DNA of 64,000 nucleotides from Roseiarcus sp963770275. Its GTDB lineage: Bacteria; Pseudomonadota; Alphaproteobacteria; Rhizobiales; Beijerinckiaceae. The position numbers and the translations under genes were made by a program. The notes beneath the pieces were generated by a model, which searched no databases, was not told the origin of the DNA, and saw nothing but the letters and a program-made list of their open reading frames with translations. Every line of letters starts with the position of its first letter. Position 1 is the first letter of the stretch. The DNA lies in the NCBI GenBank assembly GCA_963770275.1, contig CAVYPD010000013.1, forward strand, positions 1-64,000, read 5' to 3'. Shown here one piece after another: positions 26,585 through 36,620 of this stretch.

Positions 26585-28158
26585 TCAAATCTCGCTCGCC
26601 TTCGGAATCAGGCCAGCATCTTTCTCGCGCGAAAGAATCTTGGCGCGAATTTCCTTCTTCAGGACTTTTCCAACCTTCGAGCGCGGCAGGTCGGGCCAGA
26701 TGTCCACCTGCTTTGGCGCTTTGACGCTGCCGATGCGTCCCTTGACGAAATGAATGAGCTCTTCGGCGCTCAGGGAGCGATCCGCGTGGACCTGGACGAC
26801 AGCGGCAACTCTCTCGCCCCACTTTGCGTCCGGCAAGCCAAACACGGCGCTGTCCATCACGTCCGGGTGCTGCAGCAGCGCCTGTTCGACCTCGATCGAA
26901 TAGACGTTGAAGCCGCCGGTGATGATCATGTCCTTGGCCCGGTCGACGATGTAGAGAAAGTTCTCTTCATCGAGATATCCGATGTCGCCAGTGTGATGCC
27001 AGCCAAAGCGGGAAACCTCGGCAGTCGCCTGGGGGTTCCTGTAATAGCCCTCCATTACCAGCGACCCGCGCACCACGATCTCGCCGCGGTCCCCGGGCGG
27101 CAGAAGTCGGCCCTGGTCGTCCATCACCGCGAGCTGCGTTAACGGCGTCGCCCGTCCCGCCGAAGCCAGACGCGGGCGCGCGATCGTTCCATCGACATTG
27201 AAGTGATCGCGCGGGGCCATGGTCGAGATCATCATCGGCGCCTCGGTCTGGCCGAACAACTGCGCCATCACTGGCCCGATCTTTTCGATCGCCTCTTCGA
27301 GGCGTGTCACCGATATCGGCGCCGCGCCGTACCAGAAGCATTGCAGGGAGCTTCGATCGGTTGCGGCGAGCCTTCGGATTCTCCAGGAGCATGTAGATCA
27401 GGGTTGGCGGCAGGAACGTATGGGTGACGCGACGGCGCTCAATCAGGTCGAGAAACTCGGTGAGATCGGCTTTCGGCATAATGACGATCCGGCCCCCGAG
27501 CGCTAGGATCGGAAAGCACAGGACCCCGGCGGCATGAGTGAGCGGCGCCAAAGCGAGATAGACCGGGCGGCCTTCGAACGGATAGCTCATCAGCGTGAGC
27601 GCCGACATGGTCTCCAGATTGCGTCCCGAAAGCATGACGCCTTTGGGCTGGCCAGTGGTGCCGCCGGTGCCCGCGATCATCGCAATGTCGTCCGCGGCCG
27701 CGATCTCGAACGGCTCATCGCCAACGCCATCGAGCCACGCATCGAGCGCCGGCGCGAAGGACATCGGCTTATCGAGGCAGACAAGAAGAGACAACTTGGG
27801 CAGGTCGGCCCGCATCTGCTCGACGAGCGACGCGTACGCGCTATGAAAAATCAGGCTCGTGCAGTCGAAAGCGTCGAGGATGAAGCGGTTCTCGGCCGCC
27901 TCGTTGCGCGGATTGATGGGACACCAGACGGCGCCGGCGCGTGAGATGCTGAAGACGCAGGCAAAAGCGACGGGATCATTGCTTGAGAGGATCGCCACTT
28001 TGTCGCCTGGCTTGACGCCGGCCCGCTGGAGCGCGCGGGCGACGCGCCAGGTGACGCGTTGCACGTCAACGTAGGACATATCCCTTTCGCCCATGGTCAG
28101 GCAGGGAGCCCCAGGCCCCGAGCGCGGCGCCTTTGTCGAGATAGTCGATCAACCGCAT
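26585..28158 (-). CDS. AMP-dependent acyl-CoA ligase (two frame breaks)
   Basis: Adenylate-forming enzyme converting a carboxylic acid, ATP and CoA to an acyl-CoA. ATG 28158, behind GGAG, begins MRLIDYLDKGAALG. One surplus base near 28117 leads into PGAPCLTMGERDMSYVDVQR. The core has the P-loop IAGTGGTTGQPKGVML. A second surplus base near 27347 joins SKLLQCFWYGAAPISV to TRLEEAIEKIG. The rest has the motif WHHTGDIGYLDEENFLYIVDRAKDMI with the catalytic aspartate, and the C-terminal lysine in SKVGKVLKKEI. The repaired length is about 523 residues, normal for the family. It sits third behind the SDR and saccharopine-dehydrogenase-like genes. The substrate is unknown. Confidence 0.85.
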
Positions 28159-28218
28159 CGCGCTCTCCACGCGTAGACCGCCAGAACGGCCAATCAGCCG
28201 TCTCGGCGCCATGTCCGC

Positions 28219-29340
28219 TCAGTGATGCGCAGTGACCATCGGGTCCATGACGAGTCCAAAGCTCTTGAGCACGCCGAGCAGCTCTCGATGTCCGAAGGCC
28301 TGGCAAGCCGAGGCGAAGCCCGCCTTCTTCGGTGGCGACTGCAGCAGGGAATAGGCGGCATGGGCCTGCAAAAGGCCGGTCTGCTTGTAGTTGCTGACGC
28401 CGTGGATCACGCAATGCACGCGCGCCAACGGGCCTGAGCCGTAGACCGAGTCGAGCGAAATGTTGACGCGCGGGTTTTCGCGCGGCGGCATCCCGGCTTA
28501 AATCGAAGCCGCGATATTGGCGAGCGCCGCCTGCTGCTGGTCGGGAGCCAGCGGCTTGATCTGCTCCTCGAACATCTTTTGCGTCGCCACGAAGCCTTCC
28601 ATGACTTCGCGCGCGAACACTCCGCCCAGCGCCTTGCAATTCGCCACCCTCGGATCGTCCTTGAACCACACGGGGTGGGAGGTGCCGGCCCAGGGCGTCA
28701 CAAGCGCGTGGGCGTGCTGGCCAGGGACGTTGACGTCGAAATGGGTATTTTGCGCCCATTCAACGAATTTGTTCTGCTCCAGGTAATACCATTTGGCTTG
28801 AAGAATCGCGAAGATCGTCTGCGTGGAGGCGTAGGTGGGAAAGCCCTTCCACAGCACGAGGATGTCGAGCGTATCGACGCCGGGCGTCTCAAGGCAAATA
28901 TTCGCGGCGATTTCGCCGGTCGTGTACATCTGCGCGATGCCGGGCGAGAGCAGCAGACCCTTGGCGGCGAACTTCTCGCCCCACCGGGTTTTCGCGTCGA
29001 GCACCCAATCCTGTTCGCCCGTGGTGTCGGTGTAGTGGCATCCGGCGGCGAGGCAGGCCTCGGCGACCTCCGGACCATATTTGCTGAACGGGCCGACCAT
29101 GTTGCTGACGACTTTGGCGCCGTCGAACAACTTGGCGAGGCCTTTGACGCTGTGCTCCACCTCGGCGACTTCGTACTCGGCCGTTTCAATCCCCGGGATT
29201 TTGTCCATGACCGCCTGGGTCCGCGCGCGATCGCGGCCGGCCGCGATGAAAGGCACGTGCAACTCACGCAAATATTCGCAGACGAGCCGGCCCGTGTAGC
29301 CGGACGCGCCATAGACGATGACGGGCTTCTTGTCGGTCAT
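28219..29340 (-). pseudogene. Saccharopine dehydrogenase-like NAD(P)-binding protein with an internal stop codon
   Basis: ATG 29340 follows CGGAGGAAAC. The N-terminal Rossmann motif is VIVYGASGYTGRLVCEYLRE, and AACLAAGCHYTDTTGEQ-type sequence places it in the saccharopine dehydrogenase-like superfamily (I believe the DUF5938 group). Translation stops at TAA 28498-28500 after 280 residues. The same frame continues immediately with AGMPPRENPRVNISLDSVYG, then VHCVIHGVSNYKQTGLLQAH, to a natural stop at 28219. The expected residue at the stop is Gln, and CAA to TAA is a single change. If real, the gene is truncated; if an error, it is an intact 373-residue protein. The function is unknown; its neighbours suggest catabolism of an acyl-CoA substrate. 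Confidence 0.7.
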
Positions 29341-29384
29341 GATTTCGTTTCCTCCGCTTGTTTCTTTCTTCGCCAAGCCGGCGC

Positions 29385-30188
29385 TTACATTCCCATTCCG
29401 CCATCGACCGGAAGCCCGGCGCCGGTAATGAACCTGGCCGCATCCGAAGCGAGGAACACCACGGCGTCCGCCATGTCCGCGACCTCGCCGAGCCGACCGA
29501 GAGGGGTCTCGCCGATCACGGCGCCGATTGCCGCTTCCCCACTCGGGAAAAGGCCGGCGGCCACCACGTCGCCCGCCAGTTGCACGCCCATGTCAGTCGG
29601 AACGAGGCCCGGATAGATGCAATTGACGCGGACGCCATAGCCGAGCTTGCCCGACTCCATCGCTCCGACCCGGGTCAGCCGGTCGACGCCCGATTTGGTC
29701 GCGGAATAGCCAGCAATTCCCGGAAACGCGATGGTCGCCGCTACGGAGGATATGTTGACCACCGCGCCGCCCTTGCCGGCAGGCCCATCCGGTTTCATCG
29801 CGCGGAACGCATGCTTCATGCCGAGCGCCGCGCCGACGACATTGACGTCCCACATGCGACGCAGATCTTTCGCTTCGACATTGATGACCAGTGACGTGAT
29901 CTCGACGCCTGCGTTGTTCACGAGGATGTCGAAGCCGCCCAATTGGGCGATCGTCTCCGAAACCGCGGCCTGCCAGCTCGCCTCGTCTGTCACGTCGAGG
30001 GTCACGAAGGCGGCCTTGGCGCCGCCCGTCGCGATCGCCTTGGTCGTTTCCCGGCCGACGTCAGTCAACACGTCGCCAATCATCACCGCGGCGCCTGCTT
30101 TGGAGAGGGCCGCCGCCATGCCCGCGCCAAGGCCACGAGCGCCGCCAGTCACCAGCGCCTTTCGGCCGGCCAAGTCGAATTTGCTCAT
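29385..30188 (-). CDS. SDR-family oxidoreductase (first gene of the TetR-controlled operon)
   Basis: A 267-residue short-chain dehydrogenase of the classical type. The cofactor motif is VTGGARGLGAGMA (TGxxxGxG), NNAG follows at DILVNNAGVE, the catalytic Ser lies in VNISSVAAT and the Tyr/Lys pair in GYSATKSG. The lack of a basic residue in the cofactor pocket start and the acidic end of beta-2 (MIGDVLTD) favour NAD over NADP. The gene starts about 185 bases from the two TGTCAA operators and faces the TetR gene. It likely oxidises an alcohol intermediate of the pathway that includes the acyl-CoA ligase. Confidence 0.88.
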   Translation of the reverse strand: MSKFDLAGRKALVTGGARGLGAGMAAALSKAGAAVMIGDVLTDVGRETTKAIATGGAKAAFVTLDVTDEASWQAAVSETIAQLGGFDILVNNAGVEITSLVINVEAKDLRRMWDVNVVGAALGMKHAFRAMKPDGPAGKGGAVVNISSVAATIAFPGIAGYSATKSGVDRLTRVGAMESGKLGYGVRVNCIYPGLVPTDMGVQLAGDVVAAGLFPSGEAAIGAVIGETPLGRLGEVADMADAVVFLASDAARFITGAGLPVDGGMGM

Positions 30189-30392
30189 CGAACATTCCTC
30201 CCAGGATTAAACTATGCAGCTGCGGCCGGGGTTGCTCTCCGCGAGTGGTCGGCCGTCTTCACCATGTCGGAGGGAGCGGGCCCTTGGGTCGCCGATATTG
30301 CCGAGGCGGCGCATCGAATTGACGCTGGCCCCATGAATTCCTCCCTGTCGCGATCGGCCCTCTTGCGGGGCTGAGCCAGGGGATGAAAAATT

Positions 30393-30428
30393 TTGACAAG
30401 TGTCAAGTTTTTCTTATACAGTTGTCAA
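30393..30428. promoter_or_regulatory. Two tandem operator repeats between divergent SDR operon and TetR gene
   Basis: The first copy (30393-30406) is TTGACA-AG-TGTCAA, a perfect inverted repeat with a two-base spacer. The second (30415-30428) is TATACA-GT-TGTCAA: same layout, 22 bases on, i.e. two helical turns. This placement and symmetry suit a TetR-family dimer pair binding cooperatively in the divergent promoter region. Confidence 0.6.
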
Positions 30429-30585
30429 AATAATTTTGGACGTCTGTTAAATTCCCGCTCGGAATGCGCGAGACCACAAGAGGAAAAGGTCTTGCTGCGT
30501 TGATGGCGATGAGCTGACCGCAGCGATCCCGATCTCGTTTGATCGCCCCTTTCCACGTGCTATCCGAAGGGATCTCAGGCGGTTC

Positions 30586-31245
30586 ATGGCGAGGCGAGAG
30601 CAGTTGCAGAGGGTGACAAGACTCGACAGGATTCCGCGCCAGCGGGTGGACAAGTTTGCCGAGCGCCGCGCGGAGCTCGCCGAGGCGGCCCTTCAGACCC
30701 TTTCGGAATTGGGCTACGCCCGCACTAGTCTGCGGGAGATTGCGCAGAATTCCGAGTTCACGCATGGGGTTTTGCATTATTACTTTCGCGACAAGGTCGA
30801 TCTAATTCTCTGCAGCGTGCGCCAATATAAGACGCGATGCGTGACCCGTTACGATCGGGTCACCGCCGACGCGGAAACGCACGAAGACTTGATGACGGGG
30901 TTTCTTGCGGCCCTCGCGCAGACGATGCGCGACGAGGCGCATATGCATCGTCTCTGGTACGATATTCGCTCGCAAACTCTGTTCGAGACGGCGTTCCGCG
31001 CAGACGTCGCCGAACTCGACAAGAGCCTAGAGGACATGATCTGGCGCGTCATGTGCCGGTTCGCTGAATTGACCGGCGAACCGCAGTCCATGCCACCCTC
31101 GGCGATCTACGCGATGATCGACGGGCTGTTTCAGCAGTGCCTTCTCAAGCACATATCCGGCGATCCACACGCAATCGATCAGATGCAGGCCGACGTCAGA
31201 CTGGTGATTTCGAAGATCACGAGGTCCTCGGCGCAGCCGGCTTGA
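30586..31245 (+). CDS. TetR/AcrR-family transcriptional regulator
   Basis: A 219-residue regulator. The N-terminal TetR helix-turn-helix is at residues 24-70: AERRAELAEAALQTLSELGY, then TSLREIAQNSEFTHGVLHYYFRDK, a textbook match. The C-terminal ligand domain is helical with no family recognisable by eye. It is divergent from the SDR-saccharopine-ligase operon with twin inverted repeats in the intervening 400 bases, and convergent with the LivF gene. It probably represses the operon until an acyl-CoA or pathway metabolite binds; the ligand is inferred only. Confidence 0.88.
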   Translation: MARREQLQRVTRLDRIPRQRVDKFAERRAELAEAALQTLSELGYARTSLREIAQNSEFTHGVLHYYFRDKVDLILCSVRQYKTRCVTRYDRVTADAETHEDLMTGFLAALAQTMRDEAHMHRLWYDIRSQTLFETAFRADVAELDKSLEDMIWRVMCRFAELTGEPQSMPPSAIYAMIDGLFQQCLLKHISGDPHAIDQMQADVRLVISKITRSSAQPA

Positions 31246-31583
31246 GTTGCGGAAGGCGCTGCATTGCACCACGAAGCGATCGTTCCTCGACCATGCGCCC
31301 CCACGCCGGATTCTCGCATTGGCTTGGGGAGAGCTCGCATAGGTTCACGATCGAGCTTGGACACGATGGCATCCCGGGCTCCGCCGCCCTCAGCGATACC
31401 TTGCAAGGCGTTCAACCGATCGCGGCGGCCAATAGGTTGAGGGGGTCCGCAGTGGTGAGTTTGTCAGAATGCCAGTTCGTGGCCCGCGCCGGGAGCTGAT
31501 ATTTAAGGCAACACTCGGCGCGCCTGATTCGCTCCCGGCGCGGTCGAACACTCGAGCACGCTTCGGACAAGCAATCTGGCGCG
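31246..31583. other. Gap between convergent TetR and livF genes
   Basis: No gene, repeat or strong hairpin is evident. Open frames on both strands lack support. Confidence 0.4.
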
Positions 31584-32318
31584 TTAGATCGCACCCTTGG
31601 CCTGCTCGCCGCCGAGATAGGCATCGCGGATTCGCTCGTCGCTCCACAGCGTCGCAGAGTCGCCGCCGAGCGCGAGGCGCCCGGTCTCCAAGACGTATCC
31701 CCAGTTCGCGACTTTGAGAGCCATGTGCGCGTTCTGCTCGACAAGCAGGACCGTCGTTCCGCGCTTATGGATTTCGGTGATGATGTGGAACACCGCCTGC
31801 ATTACGACGGGCGCGAGCCCGAGGGAGGGCTCGTCGAGCAGCAACAGGCGAGGCTTTGCCATCAAGCCCCGAGCGACCGCCACCATCTGCTGTTGACCGC
31901 CCGAGAGCGTCCAGCCGAGCGCGTTGGCGAAGGGCTTGATGCTGGGAAACAAATCAAACATCGCATCAGCTTCACGCCCAATTACGGCTGTAGAGGCGTT
32001 CCCGTTCGAGGCGCCGAGCATGATGTTCTCACGCACGGTGAGACCGGGAAAGACGCGTCGCCCCTCGGGCACATGCGCGATCCCGAGTTTGACGATCGCG
32101 CGAGGACTTAATCCCGCGATCGATTCGCCGTCGAACAGGATAGAGCCGGCGCGCGGGGCGACAAGGCCTGAAATCGCTCGAAGCGTGGTCGACTTGCCCG
32201 CGCCGTTGGAGCCAAGCAGCGCAACGACAGCGCCCTCGTCGATTGTCAACGAGACCCCGCGTAAGGCTTCGATCTCGCCATAAGCGACACCGAGATCTTT
32301 GACTTCAAGGAGCGTCAT
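31584..32318 (-). CDS. Branched-chain amino acid-type ABC transporter ATPase, LivF-like
   Basis: A 244-residue ABC ATPase: Walker A LLGSNGAGKST, Q-loop, signature LSGGQQQMVAVARGL, Walker B RLLLLDEPSLGLAP and H-loop LVEQNAHMAL. These are LivF features. It overlaps the end of the LivM-LivG fusion gene by four bases and completes a LivK-H-MG-F importer encoded on this strand. It powers uptake at the cytoplasmic face of the inner membrane. The cargo could be branched-chain amino acids, but members of this family also import amides, aromatic acids and short acids. Confidence 0.92.
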   Translation of the reverse strand: MTLLEVKDLGVAYGEIEALRGVSLTIDEGAVVALLGSNGAGKSTTLRAISGLVAPRAGSILFDGESIAGLSPRAIVKLGIAHVPEGRRVFPGLTVRENIMLGASNGNASTAVIGREADAMFDLFPSIKPFANALGWTLSGGQQQMVAVARGLMAKPRLLLLDEPSLGLAPVVMQAVFHIITEIHKRGTTVLLVEQNAHMALKVANWGYVLETGRLALGGDSATLWSDERIRDAYLGGEQAKGAI

Positions 32319-34042
32319 TCGGAGACCCCGAGATAGGCCGCGACGACGTCTGGCTGGCGCAGCACGTCGGCGGTCTCACCGTCGGCGATCCGGCGGCCGA
32401 AATTGAGCACGGTCACATGTCTTGCAGCCCCGGCGATCAAGGTCATGTCGTGATCGATAAGCAGAATTGTGAGGCCTTGGGCGACGATTCGTCCGAGCAA
32501 GCCGTGGAGCGCTTTCTTCTCGCTCAGGTTGAGGCCCGCCGCCGGTTCGTCGAGCAACAAGACGGTGGGATTGGCGGCGAGAGCGCGCGCAATCTCGATC
32601 AGGCGTTGATGGCCATAGCTGAAGCTGGGGATCGTCTCGTCGGCGCGATGCCCCAATCCAACGAAATCGAGCGCGGCGCGCGCGCGTCCCCAGAGCGCGT
32701 CGCGTCCACGCTCGATAAGTACATTGCCATCCCGCTCGGCGCCGACGACGACGTTTTCGATAGCCGTCATCGACCGGAACAGCCGGATGTTCTGGAACGT
32801 GCGCGCGAGGCCGGCAGCAGTGCGCTTGTGCGCGGGCAGCGATGTCACGTCGACCCCGTCGACGAAAATTTCGCCGGCGGTCGCGCGATAGAGCCCTGTC
32901 ACAACATTGACCATGGTCGTCTTGCCGCTGCCGTTGGGGCCGATCAGCGCGTGCGCTCCGCCGCGCCGCACCTGAAGATCGACTCCGTCGACGGCTTTCA
33001 GGCCGCCGAAATGCTTGCACAAGCCCCTGACCTCGAGCGCCATCGGCGCGCCCGAATCGAGCGGACGCAACGTGAGCGGTTCGGCGGGTTTTGCTGGCGC
33101 GAGTTTGCGCACTCGAAACAGCTGGCTGATGTAGCCCCAGATGCCGTCGGGCATGAAGAGAATGATTAAGATGACGGCGGCGCCGTAGACGGCAAGGTAA
33201 AGGCCGGGCACGCTCTTGAGAATGCGCAGCCATTCCGGAATCAGGATAAGCAGACCCGTGCCAATCGCTGAGCCGATCGGCGAGGCAGCGCCGCCAAGCA
33301 AAGCCATCGTCAAGAGCACGATCGAATCGGCGAAGGCGAACTGATCGGGGCTGATGTAGGAAAATCCGCTGGCGAACAGCCCGCCGCCGAGCCCGGCCAG
33401 CAACGCTCCAAGCGCGAAGGCGACCAGCTTCGTGCGGTAGACGTCGATTCCGTTGGCGCTGGCGGCGAGCTCGTTGTCGCGGACCGCGCGCATCGCTCTG
33501 CCGAGCCGGGTGTCGGCAAGGCGCCAGACGAGATAGCCGGAGATCGCCATGATAGCGACGACGAGGGCCAGAAAAGATTGGCCTGAAGCAAAACCAGCTG
33601 GCCGGGGGATCGAGCTCACCCCGTCCGGACCATGGGTGAAACGGATCGCGTTGGTGAGGACGACGGTCAAGATCTGCTGGAAGGAGATGGTCACCATCGC
33701 AAGATAGTGGCCGCCCAGGCGCAGCGTCATGAGGCCAAGCCCGGCGCCGGCCGCGAGAGCGATAGCCATGCCCCCGAGGAGGCAGAGCCAAAACGGTATA
33801 TGATAGTCGACCGTGCCAAGAGCGACGCTATAGGCGCCGAGCGCGAAAAACGCCGCTTGCGCGAGATTGATCTGGCCGCACAGTCCGAGCACGATCGACA
33901 GGCCGAAGACCGCGATCGCGTAAGTCGCCGCCTGCATCAGAATGTTGGCGACGTAGCCGTCGGTCTTGAAGGTTGCGGCAAGCGCCACCAAAACGGCCGC
34001 GAGGAGCGCGTAGAAGACTTGTCCGATCGCTGAGCGGCTCAT
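32315..34042 (-). CDS. Fused LivM permease and LivG ATPase of the Liv-type importer
   Basis: A 575-residue protein. Residues 1-325 form a LivM permease with eight or nine helices (AVFGLSIVLGLCGQINLAQA, and the conserved MTLRLGGHYLAMVTISFQQI). A linker (APAKPAEPLTLRPLDSGAPM) leads to a LivG ATPase (about 335-575) with Walker A GPNGSGKTT, signature FSYGHQRLIEIAR and Walker B VLLLDEPAAGLN. LivM-LivG fusions are known in Alpha- and Betaproteobacteria. It starts one base after the LivH stop (34044) and overlaps the LivF start. Confidence 0.92.
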   Translation of the reverse strand: MSRSAIGQVFYALLAAVLVALAATFKTDGYVANILMQAATYAIAVFGLSIVLGLCGQINLAQAAFFALGAYSVALGTVDYHIPFWLCLLGGMAIALAAGAGLGLMTLRLGGHYLAMVTISFQQILTVVLTNAIRFTHGPDGVSSIPRPAGFASGQSFLALVVAIMAISGYLVWRLADTRLGRAMRAVRDNELAASANGIDVYRTKLVAFALGALLAGLGGGLFASGFSYISPDQFAFADSIVLLTMALLGGAASPIGSAIGTGLLILIPEWLRILKSVPGLYLAVYGAAVILIILFMPDGIWGYISQLFRVRKLAPAKPAEPLTLRPLDSGAPMALEVRGLCKHFGGLKAVDGVDLQVRRGGAHALIGPNGSGKTTMVNVVTGLYRATAGEIFVDGVDVTSLPAHKRTAAGLARTFQNIRLFRSMTAIENVVVGAERDGNVLIERGRDALWGRARAALDFVGLGHRADETIPSFSYGHQRLIEIARALAANPTVLLLDEPAAGLNLSEKKALHGLLGRIVAQGLTILLIDHDMTLIAGAARHVTVLNFGRRIADGETADVLRQPDVVAAYLGVSE

Positions 34043-34043
34043 C

Positions 34044-34919
34044 TCAAGCCTTTTCCGCCACCCGCTCGCCGAAGATGCCTTGGGGTCGAACGATGAGGAA
34101 GAGGATCACCACCAGGAAAGCGAATGCGTCCTTGAACGGCACGGAGATATAAGCGGCCCCAAAGGTCTCGATGATCCCGATCGCGAAGCCGCCGAGGATC
34201 GCTCCAGCCACGTCGCCGAAACCGCCGATGATCGTCGCAGCGAAGGCCTTCAGCGCGATCGTCGAGCCCATCTGGATGGAGACGAACAGAATCGGCGCCA
34301 CCAGAATGCCTGCGATCCCGCCAAGCACGGCGCTGTAGACAAAAGTGAGCATGATCATGCCTGCGACAGGAATGCCAAGCAGTGTCGCCATCTCCTTGTC
34401 CTGGCTCGTCGCCTGGAGCTTCTTGCCGATCAAGGTCCACTCGAACAGCCAATATTGGAACGCGACGAGCGCAAGGGTGACGCCGATAATGATGAGATAT
34501 TGGCTGTCGAGATAAACGGGCCCCAGTTGAAAGCCTGGTGTATCGAGCCAGCCAGGCAGCACCTGCGGCTGCGGTCCGTAGAGCGCGAGCACGCTGTTGG
34601 AGAGAAAGATCGAAGCTCCGATCGTCGAGATCAGCACTGGCAGAAAGGTTCGATGACGCAGCGGATAATAAACGGTCAGATTGAAGACCGCCCCGAGCAC
34701 CGCCATCCCTGCAATCGCAATCAGAAACGCAAGCCAGTAGGGCCAGCCGAGATCAATCGCGAACACGACCATCAGATAGGCGGCGACCATCGAAAACTCG
34801 CCCTGAGCAAAATTGACGACGCTAGTCGCACGAAAGATCAGGACGAAGCCTAGGGCTACGAGCGCGTAGACGGCGCCGATGCCGACGCCAGTGAAAAGCA
34901 ATTGCAGAAAGAAATCCAT
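34044..34919 (-). CDS. Liv-type ABC transporter permease LivH-like
   Basis: A 291-residue integral membrane protein of the LivH family. It opens MDFFLQLLFTGVGIGAVYAL with the usual GxxxGxxYAL motif, has NFAQGEFSMVAAYL and the conserved TSQDKEMATLLGIPV loop that contacts the ATPases, and ends RPQGIFGERVAEKA. It forms the transmembrane channel with the LivM half of the next gene. The start is 67 bases after the stop of the binding-protein gene. Confidence 0.92.
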   Translation of the reverse strand: MDFFLQLLFTGVGIGAVYALVALGFVLIFRATSVVNFAQGEFSMVAAYLMVVFAIDLGWPYWLAFLIAIAGMAVLGAVFNLTVYYPLRHRTFLPVLISTIGASIFLSNSVLALYGPQPQVLPGWLDTPGFQLGPVYLDSQYLIIIGVTLALVAFQYWLFEWTLIGKKLQATSQDKEMATLLGIPVAGMIMLTFVYSAVLGGIAGILVAPILFVSIQMGSTIALKAFAATIIGGFGDVAGAILGGFAIGIIETFGAAYISVPFKDAFAFLVVILFLIVRPQGIFGERVAEKA

Positions 34920-34986
34920 GCGGATCGGCGCGCCTTGAAAGGAATTGGGCCGCAGACGCCGGCTGGCGCGCCGCCGGAGGCGCTAA

Positions 34987-36126
34987 TCAGTCTGTGAACT
35001 CGATGTGCTTGTCGAAGACGATGGTCCCCTTCTCGTTGCGGACGATGTTGTATCCGTGAAGGCCATCGCCGAACTGATCGAAGTTGTACTCGCCCTCGGC
35101 TCCCTGGTAGCCCTTGACCGAAAGCATCGCATCGCGAACCTTCTGAGGATCCGTCGACCCTGCTTTGTTGATGCCGATGGACAACCCGCCGATCGCGTCA
35201 TAGGGCCAGGCGCTCTGAAGGTCGGGCGGAGCGCTTGAGACTGCAGCATACAGCTTGGCGAATTCTTTCGCCGCTGGAGACGAGTCCGCGGCGTAGTCGG
35301 TGACGGCATAAGTGCCCCAAAGAGCCGGACCTGCCAGCTTCAGCGCGGCGGCGGCGACGGTCGTCGCCGATCCGACCCACGGAATCGTGAGGCCCAGTTG
35401 TTTCGCCTGCCGAGCGAAAATCGCCTGATCGTTTTCGTAAGTGAAATAAGAGCCGATGACGTCCGCTCCGGAGGACTTGATCGCAAGCACGACTGGTGTG
35501 AAGTCTTGGCTCTGGTTTGGGTAACCCTGATCGAGGGCGACCTTGCCTCCAAGCTTACCGATTGCCGCGGCCAAGAGGTTGTTGCCGCTCGTGCCGAAAG
35601 CGTCGGTGGAATGGACGAGCGCCCAGTTCTTCTTGCCAAGGGTCTCGATGCCGTAAGAGGCGATCACACGCCCCGAGTAGGAGTCGTTCGGCCGGAAGCG
35701 AATCATCCAGGGATTGCCCATTTTTGTGAGCGCCGGATCGGTGCCGCCGAAGCAAAACGGCTTCGCAGCCTTCAGGATGTCATTGGCAATCGCGTGATTT
35801 TGCGTCGAACGAACAGGGCCAAGGAAGGCAATGATGTCGGGTTGCGCCGCAAGCTTGGAAAAGGCGAGCACCGCGCCGGGATTGGTCGTCTGGTCGTCCT
35901 CGGTGACAAGTTCGAGCTGTTTTCCCAAAACACCGCCGGATTTATTGACTCGATCCAGCGCGATCTTGGCGCCGGCGAGCGCGTACCCGCCAACAGCGGC
36001 TGCCGGACCGGTGACCGGAAGTACCATGCCAATTTTGAGGGTTTCCGCGGCGCGAGCAACGCGGGAGAGCATCGGCGCCGCAAGGCTCGCTGCGAGCCCT
36101 GCATTTACGGTCCGTCGGTTAATCAT
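34987..36126 (-). CDS. Liv-type ABC transporter substrate-binding protein (LivK-like)
   Basis: A 379-residue periplasmic binding protein, first gene of the importer operon. The leader NRRTVNAGLAASLAAPMLSR resembles a Tat signal (RRTVNAG), though Sec export is possible. The mature part starts AETLKIGMVLPVTGPAAAVG, typical of Peripla_BP_6 proteins, and ends QFGDGLHGYNIVRNEKGTIVF. The ligand cannot be told. Since the adjacent catabolic operon has an acyl-CoA ligase, a carboxylic acid is as plausible as an amino acid. Confidence 0.88.
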   Translation of the reverse strand: MINRRTVNAGLAASLAAPMLSRVARAAETLKIGMVLPVTGPAAAVGGYALAGAKIALDRVNKSGGVLGKQLELVTEDDQTTNPGAVLAFSKLAAQPDIIAFLGPVRSTQNHAIANDILKAAKPFCFGGTDPALTKMGNPWMIRFRPNDSYSGRVIASYGIETLGKKNWALVHSTDAFGTSGNNLLAAAIGKLGGKVALDQGYPNQSQDFTPVVLAIKSSGADVIGSYFTYENDQAIFARQAKQLGLTIPWVGSATTVAAAALKLAGPALWGTYAVTDYAADSSPAAKEFAKLYAAVSSAPPDLQSAWPYDAIGGLSIGINKAGSTDPQKVRDAMLSVKGYQGAEGEYNFDQFGDGLHGYNIVRNEKGTIVFDKHIEFTD

Positions 36127-36620
36127 ACGCTCCTCCCGTCAATCTTGCGCTTGATTCCGGCGGCCAATTCATTGGCCGCCCCTTCCAGCTGAAGCTTGCG
36201 GAAATCGGTCCATCCTGCAAGCCCGTTTGGCACGTCCTCTTCCGTTGCTCCATTGAACGGTCGGGGGCTCGCCCGGAGTGGCATAAAATCTCGAGAAGAT
36301 TGTCTGGGCGCCAAGTCTTTGTATGGGAGCCCCGATGATCCGGAGAAGCACCAGTTCATCGCGCTTGGATGCAAGCTCGTGTCCGAGCGAGGGCGCTTTT
36401 TGAAGGAGATGAAACACCTTCGGCAAGGCGGGGATCAGCAGGGCGTAAAGTACCCTTCGCCACACCGTTTTCTTCGGCCACCGCTTCCGTCCCTAAGTCA
36501 ACCGTTTCTTGAACAACTCGCGGTCTGCCTTGGCGCCTCGGTGGCGTAGATCGACGTGGCAGGCGCCACATCCCGCAACGAAGAGCGCGAAGCATGCATC
36601 GCTCTTCCAGGCGTCCGCAT
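36127..36620. other. Degenerate or non-coding region upstream of the importer
   Basis: About 490 bases upstream of the binding-protein gene. I could not recognise a protein in any frame. A promoter for the importer should lie at its right end of the first 150 bases, but no clear motif stands out. Confidence 0.4.

Noticed and set aside
32376..33791. A 471-codon second frame on the minus strand within the LivM-LivG fusion gene
   Set aside because: Arginine-rich, no motifs, and fully contained in a gene with complete Walker motifs and helices.
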